Shown: positions 18,743-27,335 of the stretch, one piece after another
Position numbering within the stretch: position 1 is the stretch's first letter
Layout of the letters: each line of letters opens with the position of its first letter
Assembly (NCBI GenBank): GCA_964468435.1
Contig: CAYXVE010000005.1
Location: 1 to 64,000, forward strand
Direction: 5' to 3'
DNA: 64,000 nt
From: JBCCTX01 sp964468435
GTDB taxonomy: Bacteria > Bacteroidota > Bacteroidia > J057
The notes under the pieces: model-generated
The model's input: only the letters and a program-made list of their open reading frames with translations
What the model was told of the DNA's origin: nothing
Database searches by the model: none
Program-made: the position numbers and the translations under genes

Positions 18743-20158
18743 ATGAAAGCTTCACTGGCCTGGATAACACAATTGGGGAGTAAGGATCAGAAAGGAGATT
18801 ATGCATTTACGGTCGCAACAGATCCATTTGGATTTGTATATATAGCAGGATATACGCAAGGATTACTGGCAGGAGGAAAAACAGCATCTGATCAGAGTCC
18901 AGATGCCTACCTGGCGAAATTTGACAGGAATGGTAACAGGTTATGGGTAGTGCAAATTTCCAGCCAGGATGAACAACGGGAGGAAGCACTAGGTATAGCT
19001 ACCGATTCTATGGGCTATGTATACATTGCAGGTTATACAGAGGGCTTGCTAGGGGAAGCTACATCCAGCATTAATAGTGTAGATGCATGGGTTGCCAAAT
19101 ATGATGGTCATGGCAATCAACTCTGGCTCAAGCAGGTAGGAGGAAAAGATGGTTCATGGGAAAAGGCTATGGGTATCGCTATAGATGCACTAGGAAATAT
19201 CTTTTTGGCAGGTTATACAGATGGTAAGCTGTCTAATGAGGAGCCGAAAGGCGACTCAGGGCAGGATGCCTGGCTGGCAAAGTTCAGTACAGATGGCGAG
19301 AGACAATGGCTAAAGCAGATTACTAGTGAGGGCTCATATGGAGATATTGCACAGGCTGTTGCCACAGACGCCTTCGGCAATATTTTTGTTTCAGGCTATA
19401 CAGAAGGAGATATGGGGGAACGGGAGGATGAAGATACCAGTAAGGACGTATGGCTGGCAAAATTTGACACCCATGGCCACCAGATATGGATTAGTCAGAT
19501 AGGAAGTGTCGATAATAAAGAAGAGGAGGCTCAGGATATAGCTACTGACAGTTTCGGAAATGTATACATGGCTGGATATACCGCTGGTCATCTGGGTGAG
19601 CGAAGTCTACCCCAAGATCAGAGCATTGATGCATGGCTGGCAAAATTTGACAAGGACGGCCAAGAAGTATGGTTGAAGCAGATAGGCAGCGAAGACATGA
19701 AATGGGATGAAGCATTAGGCGTAACTACTGATCCACTGGGAGGGATATACATCGCAGGATTTACGTATGGTACCATGGATAACAAGGTCATACGTACTGA
19801 TGCAGGAGCAGATGCATGGCTGGCAAAGTATGATACAGATGGGGTACAACAGTGGATTAAACAGATACGCAGTGAAGAGGCGCATTGGGGAGAAGCCAGA
19901 GCCATTTCCTGCGACGCCTTTGGCAACATCTATCTGGCAGGCTTTACGGATGATCAGTATGGAGGGCGCCCTGCTGGTGATTCAAGTCTGGATGCATGGC
20001 TCGCAAAATTTGAGCAACAAGCTGAAAATGATACAGAACTAGCACGGTATATATCAGCTACCCTAGGACACATGGCAGAGAATCAATACAGACTCGTTGA
20101 TGATATTAAGCAAACGATCCGTCAGGGATTTGACTTGCTGAAAGACAAGATAGCATAA
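18743..20158 (+). CDS. Seven-repeat SBBP beta-propeller protein
   Basis: Residues 1 to about 425 are seven consecutive repeats of about 60 residues. Each has the order W-hydrophobic-K-Q-I, a variable acidic stretch, A-x-x-D-x-x-G-N-I-Y-x-A-G-Y-T and D-A-W-L-A-K-F-D. This is the SBBP (seven-bladed beta propeller) repeat, and exactly seven copies would close one propeller. Blade ends repeat almost identically at DNA level. A C-terminal helical tail of about 45 residues (LARYISATLGHMAENQYRLV and on) has no propeller character. Most SBBP proteins are exported, but this one starts MKASLAWITQL inside the first blade and has no signal peptide. It is convergent with the SDR gene, 6 bases away. It probably binds a partner; function is unknown. 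Confidence 0.85.
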   Translation: MKASLAWITQLGSKDQKGDYAFTVATDPFGFVYIAGYTQGLLAGGKTASDQSPDAYLAKFDRNGNRLWVVQISSQDEQREEALGIATDSMGYVYIAGYTEGLLGEATSSINSVDAWVAKYDGHGNQLWLKQVGGKDGSWEKAMGIAIDALGNIFLAGYTDGKLSNEEPKGDSGQDAWLAKFSTDGERQWLKQITSEGSYGDIAQAVATDAFGNIFVSGYTEGDMGEREDEDTSKDVWLAKFDTHGHQIWISQIGSVDNKEEEAQDIATDSFGNVYMAGYTAGHLGERSLPQDQSIDAWLAKFDKDGQEVWLKQIGSEDMKWDEALGVTTDPLGGIYIAGFTYGTMDNKVIRTDAGADAWLAKYDTDGVQQWIKQIRSEEAHWGEARAISCDAFGNIYLAGFTDDQYGGRPAGDSSLDAWLAKFEQQAENDTELARYISATLGHMAENQYRLVDDIKQTIRQGFDLLKDKIA

Positions 20159-20164
20159 CAGCAA

Positions 20165-20881
20165 TCAATACACCTCTGATACCGGATTAATCACCAGTTC
20201 ATCTATCGCCACGCGGGGAGGAGACTTCAGGATATAAACGACGCTATCAGCTACATCTGAAGGTTTAAGCCAACCTTTTTTATTAGCCTGGGGTTGCTGA
20301 GTATTATTAAAATAAGTATCTACCTGTCCTGGATAGATAGAGCTGACTTTGATCCCATATTTTCGCATTTCTTTTCTGAGAACAGAAGAAAAGGCATCTT
20401 GTGCATACTTCGATGCACAATATACGCTACCTTGTTCAAAAGTCCTGCGGGAGGCATGAGAAGCAATATTGATAATATGCCCCTGCTTACGGGAACGCAT
20501 ATGCTGGATCACCCCTTTGCTCATGAGAAAACTTCCCTTGACATTCACATCCATCATGCGATCCCACTCTGATTCCTGAATGGCTTCGGTGGGCTTAAAT
20601 ATTCCTATTCCAGCATTATTGATGAGGATGTCTATATGTCTGAATTCTCTGAGAGTTTGCCCGATAACTGCTTTTACATCAGAGGAATCAGAAATATCTG
20701 CCTGTATTCCAATAGCATGGCCTCCCTGGCGGTTGATCTCAGCTGCCAGCTGCTGCAGTTCAGAAAGACTTCTGGCAACTAAAGCCAATCTAACTTTTTC
20801 CTTTGATAGATACAGGGCTATCTCTCTGCCAATTCCTCGTGATGCCCCGGTAATGATTGCTACCTGATTCTGTAATAACAT
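20165..20881 (-). CDS. Short-chain dehydrogenase/reductase (FabG-like)
   Basis: A 238-residue NAD(P)-dependent oxidoreductase. The cofactor motif is TGASRGIG, the structural motif is NNAG, and the active-site Tyr-Lys pair is YCASK. I chose the ATG at 20881 because it gives the normal start MLLQNQVAIITGASRGIG; the frame is open 12 codons further but that part lies inside the upstream gene. The stop codon of the TonB receptor and this ATG overlap as TAATG, which points to translational coupling. Family members reduce 3-ketoacyl or other keto groups; the true substrate is unknown, but coupling to a receptor hints at processing of an imported compound. Confidence 0.9.
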   Translation of the reverse strand: MLLQNQVAIITGASRGIGREIALYLSKEKVRLALVARSLSELQQLAAEINRQGGHAIGIQADISDSSDVKAVIGQTLREFRHIDILINNAGIGIFKPTEAIQESEWDRMMDVNVKGSFLMSKGVIQHMRSRKQGHIINIASHASRRTFEQGSVYCASKYAQDAFSSVLRKEMRKYGIKVSSIYPGQVDTYFNNTQQPQANKKGWLKPSDVADSVVYILKSPPRVAIDELVINPVSEVY

Positions 20882-22824
20882 TAATCCAAGTTCCAGTGTA
20901 TTCCTGCCATAGCCCATCTTCCGGGCATCTGAGCGCCTAATATATCCTGATAACGCTCGTTAAAGATATTATTTATTTGTAAAATACTATGAATCTGGTT
21001 TTGATATATGTTTAATTTCATCTTAAAGTTCCACACATCATAGGATTTTAACAGATTTTCATCGACCAGAGGAGCCTGATCTGGATTTCTATATTTCCAC
21101 AATCCCTGTATCCCTATAGAAAATCTTCGATATTGTATCAGTGAGTTAAATGTAAGGAGATGACGCGCATGATTGGCAATATACTTAGTCAGTGTCCCAT
21201 CCGGTGCACGGGAATACAGATAAGTATACCCCCCTACAAGTTCTAGTTGACCGCCTTGCAAAATGGGTAAAAATACCCGCGACTCGAATTCCAACCCTTT
21301 TGTCTGGATATTTTTGAGATTTTGGGTGTAGAAATATGTTTTACCTGGAATTAACTTATCATTGTCAGGGATCTGTTCTGTGCCAGTAAGTATATAATCG
21401 ATCAAATCATTTCCCTCCCTGAGAAACCCTGTGGTACTAAGTTTCCAAGAATGTGTAGGATTCCAGTCTATTCCCAACTCATAACTCCAGGCCCTTTCAG
21501 CGCTTAAATCAGGGTTACCGAGATTCCTTCCTTCACTTAATGGACCGGGTATTTCTGTCGAAATATAACGTTCCGTAAAGTCTGCAGCTCTAATGGATTT
21601 ACCAACGGCACCTCTGAAGATACATTTATTCCATGTGTAGGCGATATTTAATTGTGGCGTAAGTTCACTTCCATAATTTTCGTCCCAGTCTCCACGCAGA
21701 CTGGCAGTAATACCCAGTGATGATAGGGGCTGATAATATCCCATGACAAAGATTCCAGCATGACTATCCTGATGATCACCTCTGTCAGAGCTTTCTATTT
21801 TTCGCCTATCCACCTGAATGCCAGTAGTTATATTAAGCTGAGAGGAGAACTTGATATGGTGAGTAACCTGAGCATTGGTATAATCTGTCCGATGCACATT
21901 GGCGGGAAATAATGGATTGAACAGGAAACTGTCCTGAGTGATCTTATGGGATATGTTGATTTCTGTAATATGCTTACCATTACTCCTCCTAAGCTGTAGC
22001 TGATTCCAAAACTGCCTCATCCGCTCACGCGACTGATCGGCAGGACTTCTGGTGTAGAAATACTGTGCATTGAACAATCTGTAATCTATTCCACTTCTTA
22101 AGGCAGTATACCACTTATCTCCTAGATTCAATCCAGCAGATATACTTGCCTGTTTCCAGATCATATCATTTCTCAGGCCAGAAGGAAGAATAGGACCATT
22201 GGTTTGCAAATATTTCCCCCCTACTCCCAGCCTAAGATTACCTTTGCGAATCTGCATGCCTGCATCAGCATTCCATAAACCGTATTCCCCATGTAATACT
22301 TCTACCTGCGTGTTGAAAAAATCTGAAGTAGACTCACCATGAAAAGTTGTGGTAATGATATTGATAACCCCTCCCACAGCATCGGGTCCATATAATGCAG
22401 CAGCTGGGCCGCGAAGCACTTCTATGCGGTAAATTTCTGAGGCAGGTATGGGGATATTACCATTGAAGTGGGCTGTCAGGGGATCGTTAAGGCGCATACC
22501 ATCTATGAGCAATAGAACCTGTGAAAATGTGCTTCCCCGCATAAGAATATCGGATTGGGCTCCCATGGGGCCACGTTGCTGGACCTCTACCCCAGGTACA
22601 TAACGTAAGATTTCATCTGCCGATAGTACTGGTAATGATGCAATCACTTTTGCAGGTATTACGGTGATATTCCGTCCTGTGTGAGTAGGAGGTTGTTCTA
22701 CGCGAGTGGATACGATACTCACAGTATCTACAAAGTCATAATATGTAATCTGAGCATTCAGACTGATGTAGCAGCATATCATGATAGCTGTAATTGCAAA
22801 GGTTATCCATCGGTTCATAAGCAA
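20881..22824 (-). CDS. TonB-dependent outer-membrane receptor
   Basis: A 647-residue outer-membrane active transporter of the BtuB/CirA size class. It has a signal peptide (to about residue 24, SLNAQ), a plug domain around residues 45-155 with LPVLSADEILRYVPGVEVQQ, DILMRGSTFSQVLLLIDGMR and VLRGPAAALYGPDAVGGVIN, and then a 22-strand barrel ending AMAGIHWNLD. It lacks the CarboxypepD-like N-terminal domain of SusC proteins and has no SusD neighbour, so a metal chelate, cobamide or small-molecule substrate is more likely than a glycan. The downstream SDR overlaps it by one base and the MazG-like gene lies 6 bases upstream; the three form an operon with the deacylase gene above. Confidence 0.93.
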   Translation of the reverse strand: MLMNRWITFAITAIMICCYISLNAQITYYDFVDTVSIVSTRVEQPPTHTGRNITVIPAKVIASLPVLSADEILRYVPGVEVQQRGPMGAQSDILMRGSTFSQVLLLIDGMRLNDPLTAHFNGNIPIPASEIYRIEVLRGPAAALYGPDAVGGVINIITTTFHGESTSDFFNTQVEVLHGEYGLWNADAGMQIRKGNLRLGVGGKYLQTNGPILPSGLRNDMIWKQASISAGLNLGDKWYTALRSGIDYRLFNAQYFYTRSPADQSRERMRQFWNQLQLRRSNGKHITEINISHKITQDSFLFNPLFPANVHRTDYTNAQVTHHIKFSSQLNITTGIQVDRRKIESSDRGDHQDSHAGIFVMGYYQPLSSLGITASLRGDWDENYGSELTPQLNIAYTWNKCIFRGAVGKSIRAADFTERYISTEIPGPLSEGRNLGNPDLSAERAWSYELGIDWNPTHSWKLSTTGFLREGNDLIDYILTGTEQIPDNDKLIPGKTYFYTQNLKNIQTKGLEFESRVFLPILQGGQLELVGGYTYLYSRAPDGTLTKYIANHARHLLTFNSLIQYRRFSIGIQGLWKYRNPDQAPLVDENLLKSYDVWNFKMKLNIYQNQIHSILQINNIFNERYQDILGAQMPGRWAMAGIHWNLD

Positions 22825-22830
22825 GTAGTC

Positions 22831-23166
22831 TTAGTCAGAGGAAGACAATTTGGGATTTTGTCTATGGCGGTCCTGATCCCGCTGTGTTTTTTTATCGAGA
22901 TTTTTTTTCAACGCTTTTTCTAGGTCTATTCCTGTCTGGTTGGCCAGACAAATCAGCACAAACATGACATCAGCCAACTCATCTGCCAGGTCGACTTCTT
23001 TATCTGAGGCTTTGAAAGACTGATCACCATATTTTCTGGAAATGATACGCGCCACTTCACCCACCTCTTCTGTCAAAATAGCCATATTGGTCAATTCTGA
23101 AAAGTAGCGGATACCATAATTCCGGATCCATTCATCTATTTGTTGTTGTGCTTCTGAGATTGTCAT
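22831..23166 (-). CDS. MazG-like nucleotide pyrophosphohydrolase
   Basis: A small cytoplasmic hydrolase of 111 residues that would clean up non-canonical nucleoside triphosphates. The metal-binding helix motif E-E-x-x-E is in LTEEVGEVARIISRKYG, and the second E-x-x-D motif in VDLADELADVMFVLICLAN. One MazG domain fills the protein, with a charged C-terminal tail. It is the size of the single-domain MazG/iMazG proteins. It lies between the D-aminoacyl-tRNA deacylase gene (79 bases upstream) and the TonB receptor gene (6 bases downstream), so all four genes are probably one transcript. Confidence 0.92.
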   Translation of the reverse strand: MTISEAQQQIDEWIRNYGIRYFSELTNMAILTEEVGEVARIISRKYGDQSFKASDKEVDLADELADVMFVLICLANQTGIDLEKALKKNLDKKTQRDQDRHRQNPKLSSSD

Positions 23167-23245
23167 GTATTTTGAGGGTTAAATTAGCTAAAAAATAGTA
23201 AAAGAAGGTTTCCCAAAACAGGAAGTAGCATGCTAATAAAAACAA

Positions 23246-23701
23246 TCAAAAGTTTGGCTGTTTGGAATCTATAATCAGGGTGACTGGCCCATTGTTGAGC
23301 AAAGATACCTCCATCATCGCCCCAAATTTCCCTGTTGCTACCTTCCCGTTAAATTGAGAAATAAGTTTTTCCACAAAACGCTCATAGATAGGAATCGATA
23401 TATCGGGAGGGGCTGATCTTATGTAGGACGGACGGTTTCCTTTCAATATTGAAGCATAAAGGGTAAACTGAGAGACAACCAATATATGGCCATTGATATC
23501 CACGACCGAGCGATTCATTTTACCATTTTCATCATTAAAAATCCGGAGTTTGATGATCTTACGAATGAGCCAATCCATATCTTCTTCTGTGTCATCTTGT
23601 GCTATCCCTAAAAGCATCAGGATTCCCTTCTGGATTTCACCTTCCACTGCTCCTTCAATCTCTACCTTTGCATGTTTTACCCTTTGTAATACAGCTCGCA
23701 T
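23246..23701 (-). CDS. dtd: D-aminoacyl-tRNA deacylase
   Basis: A proofreading enzyme that removes D-amino acids wrongly attached to tRNA. The ATG at 23701 gives the standard Dtd beginning MRAVLQRVKHAKVEIEG; the open frame continues 22 codons upstream but that part lies over the terminator hairpin and has no family likeness. The hallmark motifs are present: SQFTLYA at the active site and the cis Gly-Pro motif NNGPVTLIID near the C-terminus. At about 151 residues it has the normal size. It is the first gene of the presumed dtd-mazG-TonB-SDR transcript. Confidence 0.96.
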   Translation of the reverse strand: MRAVLQRVKHAKVEIEGAVEGEIQKGILMLLGIAQDDTEEDMDWLIRKIIKLRIFNDENGKMNRSVVDINGHILVVSQFTLYASILKGNRPSYIRSAPPDISIPIYERFVEKLISQFNGKVATGKFGAMMEVSLLNNGPVTLIIDSKQPNF

Positions 23702-23730
23702 AACCAGAATATTTAGAATCCCAAAAATAA

Positions 23731-23764
23731 AAAAAAGGTGTACAAACGGAAGTACACCTTTTTG
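23731..23764 (-). terminator. Rho-independent terminator upstream of dtd
   Basis: AAAGGTGTAC (23734-23743) pairs with GTACACCTTT (23752-23761) around an eight-base loop. On the minus strand the stem is followed by a T-rich tract, so it would end a transcript coming from higher coordinates, namely the small acidic ORF at 23806-23955. On the plus strand there are also T residues after the stem, so two-way function is possible. Confidence 0.7.
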
Positions 23765-23805
23765 CATTTGACGCGTTTACACTGAAGTGGTAGCCTCTTG
23801 ACCGA

Positions 23806-23955
23806 CTATTTAGAATCCTTACCCTTCTCTTCCTCTTCCTCTTCTTCTTCCACGGGTGGCATAATCAAAGGGACTACACTATTGCAATGATTTTGACTTA
23901 AAGCATGTAATATGCGGCGCTCGAAGAATGAAATAAATGGAACATGATACATCAT
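23806..23955 (-). CDS. Possible small protein with a poly-glutamate stretch
   Basis: A 49-codon open frame that starts with two ATG codons and ends just before the terminator at 23731-23764. The product begins MMYHVPFISFFERR and ends with a run of eight Glu after MPPV, encoded by mixed GAA and GAG codons, then KGKDSK. A hydrophobic/amphipathic first half and an acidic tail are all that can be seen; no family is recognised. Its own terminator directly downstream supports it being a transcribed unit. No clear promoter or ribosome site was seen, so it remains a candidate. Confidence 0.4.
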   Translation of the reverse strand: MMYHVPFISFFERRILHALSQNHCNSVVPLIMPPVEEEEEEEEKGKDSK

Positions 23956-24274
23956 GAGCAAATATAGTTAAATAAATTTATTAAGTAATAAGCATCCAAC
24001 TTTTAGACTAAAAAAAGGGCGCAACAACACAAACAAGATATTTGTTCAACTAAAAATAATAAGGGCAAGGCTTACAGGGGCGAATCATTTCTAAACTTTC
24101 TATAAATTTACAAAATAAAAGGGTACAAACTATCAACTATAGCAATAAGTTTTTATTTTTTTTGCAAGGGTACTCTCATTCATATTCATCCATGCATTTT
24201 TTATAACTTCTTTTTCATCATCACATATTTTCAATAATATTGTTTTTAAATCTATCTGAATATTCTGGAAGATT
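23956..24274. other. AT-rich intergenic region, no gene seen
   Basis: About 320 very AT-rich bases between the small acidic ORF and the arginine cluster. No tRNA, hairpin with T-tract or conserved element was recognised. It should hold the promoters for both divergent units, but no exact TAnnTTTG box was identified. Confidence 0.4.
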
Positions 24275-24952
24275 ATGGAATTTGATATTTATGTAGCCAA
24301 CGAGACACATTTCACTTATGCTGAGGACGTTTGCCGGTTGATTGCAGAAGCTGCGAAAGAACGTGGGACAGGTATTGCAAAGCGCGAACCAGAGTATATC
24401 AGACGTAAGATGAAAGAAGGTAAGGCCATAATTGCCTTAAGTGAGGGCAACCTGGCGGGCTTCTGCTATATAGAGACATGGGGCCATGGCAAGTATGTCG
24501 CCAATTCAGGTCTTATCGTATCGCCTTCCTACAGAAAGTCTGGTCTTGCGAAACGTATCAAGCGTAAGGCTTTTGAACTATCACGTAAAAAGTATCCCGA
24601 CGCAAAATTATTCGGCATTACGACCAGTCTCGCAGTCATGAAGATCAATTCTGAACTGGGTTACAAACCCGTTACCTTTTCAGAGTTGACAACTGATGAT
24701 GAATTTTGGAGTGGCTGCAGCAGTTGTCCCAACTTTGATGTGCTTACCCGTACAGAACGCAAGATATGTCTATGTACCGGGATGATGTTTGATCCCGAAA
24801 AAGAGGAAATAAGTAATCAGGAAAAAAAGCCTGATCCAAAATCCCGATGGCAGCGATTTAAAGAACACCTGGCAAAACGAAAAAACAATAAGTTACTTAA
24901 TAAAATTAAGGAAAATCTTAATTTTAAGAGTCCGGAAATTCCAAAATTATGA
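24275..24952 (+). CDS. GNAT acetyltransferase, probable N-acetylglutamate synthase of the arginine pathway
   Basis: A 225-residue protein with a GNAT fold over about residues 1-150: the acetyl-CoA loop region is VSPSYRKSGLAKRIKRKAFE, preceded by the strand ANSGLIV. A Cys-rich stretch (WSGCSSCPNFDVL, KICLCTGMMF) and a Lys-rich tail follow. It is directly upstream of argG and argC, and Bacteroidota lacking a classical ArgA often carry such a GNAT protein at this place. The inferred reaction is acetylation of glutamate, the first step of arginine synthesis. Its stop codon overlaps the start of a 24-codon ORF (ATGA), which in turn overlaps argG the same way. The function call relies on context. 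Confidence 0.82.
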   Translation: MEFDIYVANETHFTYAEDVCRLIAEAAKERGTGIAKREPEYIRRKMKEGKAIIALSEGNLAGFCYIETWGHGKYVANSGLIVSPSYRKSGLAKRIKRKAFELSRKKYPDAKLFGITTSLAVMKINSELGYKPVTFSELTTDDEFWSGCSSCPNFDVLTRTERKICLCTGMMFDPEKEEISNQEKKPDPKSRWQRFKEHLAKRKNNKLLNKIKENLNFKSPEIPKL

Positions 24953-25023
24953 TATTACAGGTTACTCGTCAAGGTTATATACCAGGTTTTGGTTATTTCG
25001 ATAATATCTCCTTTGATCTATGA
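24949..25023 (+). CDS. 24-codon ORF bridging the GNAT gene and argG
   Basis: A short frame that overlaps the stop of the GNAT gene (ATGA, 24949-24952) and the start of argG (ATGA, 25020-25023). The peptide begins MILQVTRQGYIPGFG and ends SFDL. It fills the whole 67-base gap exactly, so ribosomes finishing the GNAT gene could restart here and again at argG. It may be a real micro-protein, or simply a relay that couples translation of argG to the upstream gene. The double 4-base overlap is what supports it; no homologue is recalled. Confidence 0.45.
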   Translation: MILQVTRQGYIPGFGYFDNISFDL

Positions 25024-26234
25024 CAAAACCCAACGTTGTACTCGCCTTCAGTGGAGGTTTGGATACCTCTTATTGTGTTAAGTATCTCTCCGAAGAAAGG
25101 GGAATGGATGTGTACTCTGCTATAGTCAATACCGGTGGATTTACAAAAACAGAATTGCAGGATATTGAAAAAAGGGCCTATGAACTAGGCGTAGTGAAGC
25201 ACATCACTATAGATGAGGTATACCCTTTTTACGAAAGATGTATACGCTACCTTATCTTTGGAAATATCCTGAAAAACAACACATATCCACTGTCTGTTAG
25301 TGCCGAGCGAGTATTTCAGGCTGTTGCCATTGCCCGCTTTGCCAAAGAGATGAAGGCAGCTTATATAGCACATGGAAGTACCGGAGCAGGCAATGACCAA
25401 GTGCGTTTCGACCTCATATTTCAGATCCTGGTACCGGATGTAGAGATTATAACGCCTATCAGAGATCAGCAACTTTCCCGTGAAGCAGAGGTAGAATATC
25501 TCAAAAGCAAAGGTGTAGACATGAAATGGGAAAAAGCACAGTACTCAATCAACCAGGGGCTGTGGGGCACTAGTGTCGGGGGGAAAGAAACGCTTAATTC
25601 CTGGGATGTTTTGCCAGAGGAGGCCTACCCTTCTTCATTAATCACTCAGGAGACACGCGAAATCATTTTGCACTTCAAACAGGGAGAATGCCTGGGGTTG
25701 GACGATCAGGACGATCAGCGCCCTGTCGAGGTTATACAAACACTGGAGAAGATCGCAAGCACTTATGCTGCAGGTAGAGATATACATGTGGGCGATACGA
25801 TCATAGGAATTAAAGGGAGAGTGGGATTTGAGGCAGCAGCTCCCCTGATATTGATTAAAGCTCATCATTTGCTGGAAAAACACACCCTAACTAAGTGGCA
25901 GATGTACTGGAAAGATCAACTTGCCAACTGGTATGGGATGCTACTTCACGAAGGGCAGTATCTTGCCCCAGTCATGCGCAACATCGAGACATTCATGGAA
26001 GACACGCAAGGAAATGTAAGTGGAAAAGTCAGAATCAGGTTAAGTCCTTACAGATTTGAGATTTTGGGAATAGAATCTGCTCACGATCTAATGGCTTCCA
26101 AAATGGGTACCTACGGAGAAATGAACCGTGGCTGGACAGGAGAGGATGTCAAAGGATTCACCAAAATGCTGGCTAATGCGAACAAGATCTATTATGCTAC
26201 AAATGGGAAAAGAGATAAAGACTGGTTTATGTAG
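25020..26234 (+). CDS. argG: Argininosuccinate synthase
   Basis: This enzyme joins citrulline and aspartate using ATP to form argininosuccinate. The PP-loop ATP-binding motif is VVLAFSGGLDTSYCVKYL at the N-terminus, followed by IAHGSTGAGNDQVRFDL and WGTSVGGKETLN. Length is 404 residues, as in the class found in Bacteroidota. The start at 25020 is preferred because it gives MTKPNVVLAFSGGL and overlaps the preceding short ORF. argC follows 76 bases downstream. Part of an arginine operon whose remaining genes (argD, argB, argE, argF, argH, carAB) are not in this window. Confidence 0.97.
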   Translation: MTKPNVVLAFSGGLDTSYCVKYLSEERGMDVYSAIVNTGGFTKTELQDIEKRAYELGVVKHITIDEVYPFYERCIRYLIFGNILKNNTYPLSVSAERVFQAVAIARFAKEMKAAYIAHGSTGAGNDQVRFDLIFQILVPDVEIITPIRDQQLSREAEVEYLKSKGVDMKWEKAQYSINQGLWGTSVGGKETLNSWDVLPEEAYPSSLITQETREIILHFKQGECLGLDDQDDQRPVEVIQTLEKIASTYAAGRDIHVGDTIIGIKGRVGFEAAAPLILIKAHHLLEKHTLTKWQMYWKDQLANWYGMLLHEGQYLAPVMRNIETFMEDTQGNVSGKVRIRLSPYRFEILGIESAHDLMASKMGTYGEMNRGWTGEDVKGFTKMLANANKIYYATNGKRDKDWFM

Positions 26235-26310
26235 CTGGTAGATCGTAGTTCGACCAGAGAAAAAACATTTAAAACCATGCTATGAGCCACGGTCTATTAC
26301 CTATAAACTC

Positions 26311-27285
26311 ATGTATATGATCCAAATAGGCATTATAGGAGGGGCGGGATATACTGCGGGCGAGCTGATCCGCCTGTTGATACATCATCCTCGGGTAAAT
26401 ATAGCCTTCGTACAAAGCACTAGCAATGCGGGTAATCCTGTAGCACAGGTCCATACAGACCTGGTTGGGGATACCGATTTATCATTTACAGGTAATGTAG
26501 CTTGGGATGAAGCTGATATCCTGTTTCTGTGTCAGGGGCATGGAAAGTCACGTAGCTTCGTAGAAGCACACGATATACCCGCCCAAATCAAAATCATTGA
26601 TTTGAGTCGTGATTACCGGCTTAAACCAGATCAGAATGGCTTCATATATGGATTACCTGAACTCAACCATGAGCAGATCATCCATGCTACCCGTATAGCA
26701 AATCCCGGATGCTTTGCAACTTGTATACAGCTGGGATTACTCCCTTTTGCACATGCAGGACTATTACCTTCTGAAGTACATATACATGCTATCACTGGAT
26801 CCACTGGAGCAGGTCAGCAACCCACACCCACTACCCATTTCAGTTGGCGGAATAATAACCTATCGGTCTATAAACCATTTACCCATCAACATTTGGACGA
26901 GATCAGACAAAGCCTGCATCAATTACAACCCCGTTTTGAGGGTAAGCTTAATTTTATTCCACTCAGAGGGGACTTTACCAGGGGAATTTACGCCAGTATG
27001 TATTTTTCAACTGACATTACACAACAGCAAGCTCGCGAACTCATCAGATCTTATTATGAAAGATACTCCTTTGTACACCTTGTATATACTATGCCACACC
27101 TCAAGCAGGTTGTTCAAACCAACAAATCTGTAATCTATGCTGAGAAATTCGAGGATAAACTGTTGGTTGTAAGTGCTATTGACAACCTTTTGAAAGGAGC
27201 ATCGGGACAGGCTATCCAGAATATGAACCTCACTATGGGTTGGGAAGAGGAGCTGGGCTTGCGTCTAAAAGCCGGAGTATTCTAA
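26311..27285 (+). CDS. argC: N-acetyl-gamma-glutamyl-phosphate reductase
   Basis: This enzyme reduces N-acetylglutamyl phosphate to the semialdehyde with NADPH. The NADP fold is GIIGGAGYTAGELIRLL and the catalytic Cys is in IANPGCFATCIQLG; HAITGSTGAGQQPTPTTHFS follows as in the family. Length 324 residues matches the shorter (type 1) ArgC. An alternative start at the second Met (26317) is possible. The next gene, a methyltransferase, is 50 bases away and breaks the usual arginine gene order, so the cluster seems rearranged here. Confidence 0.96.
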   Translation: MYMIQIGIIGGAGYTAGELIRLLIHHPRVNIAFVQSTSNAGNPVAQVHTDLVGDTDLSFTGNVAWDEADILFLCQGHGKSRSFVEAHDIPAQIKIIDLSRDYRLKPDQNGFIYGLPELNHEQIIHATRIANPGCFATCIQLGLLPFAHAGLLPSEVHIHAITGSTGAGQQPTPTTHFSWRNNNLSVYKPFTHQHLDEIRQSLHQLQPRFEGKLNFIPLRGDFTRGIYASMYFSTDITQQQARELIRSYYERYSFVHLVYTMPHLKQVVQTNKSVIYAEKFEDKLLVVSAIDNLLKGASGQAIQNMNLTMGWEEELGLRLKAGVF

Positions 27286-27335
27286 GTTCAGTAAACCATA
27301 ACTCGCTATAGAAGTTCTAATTCAAAACTCTTAGA

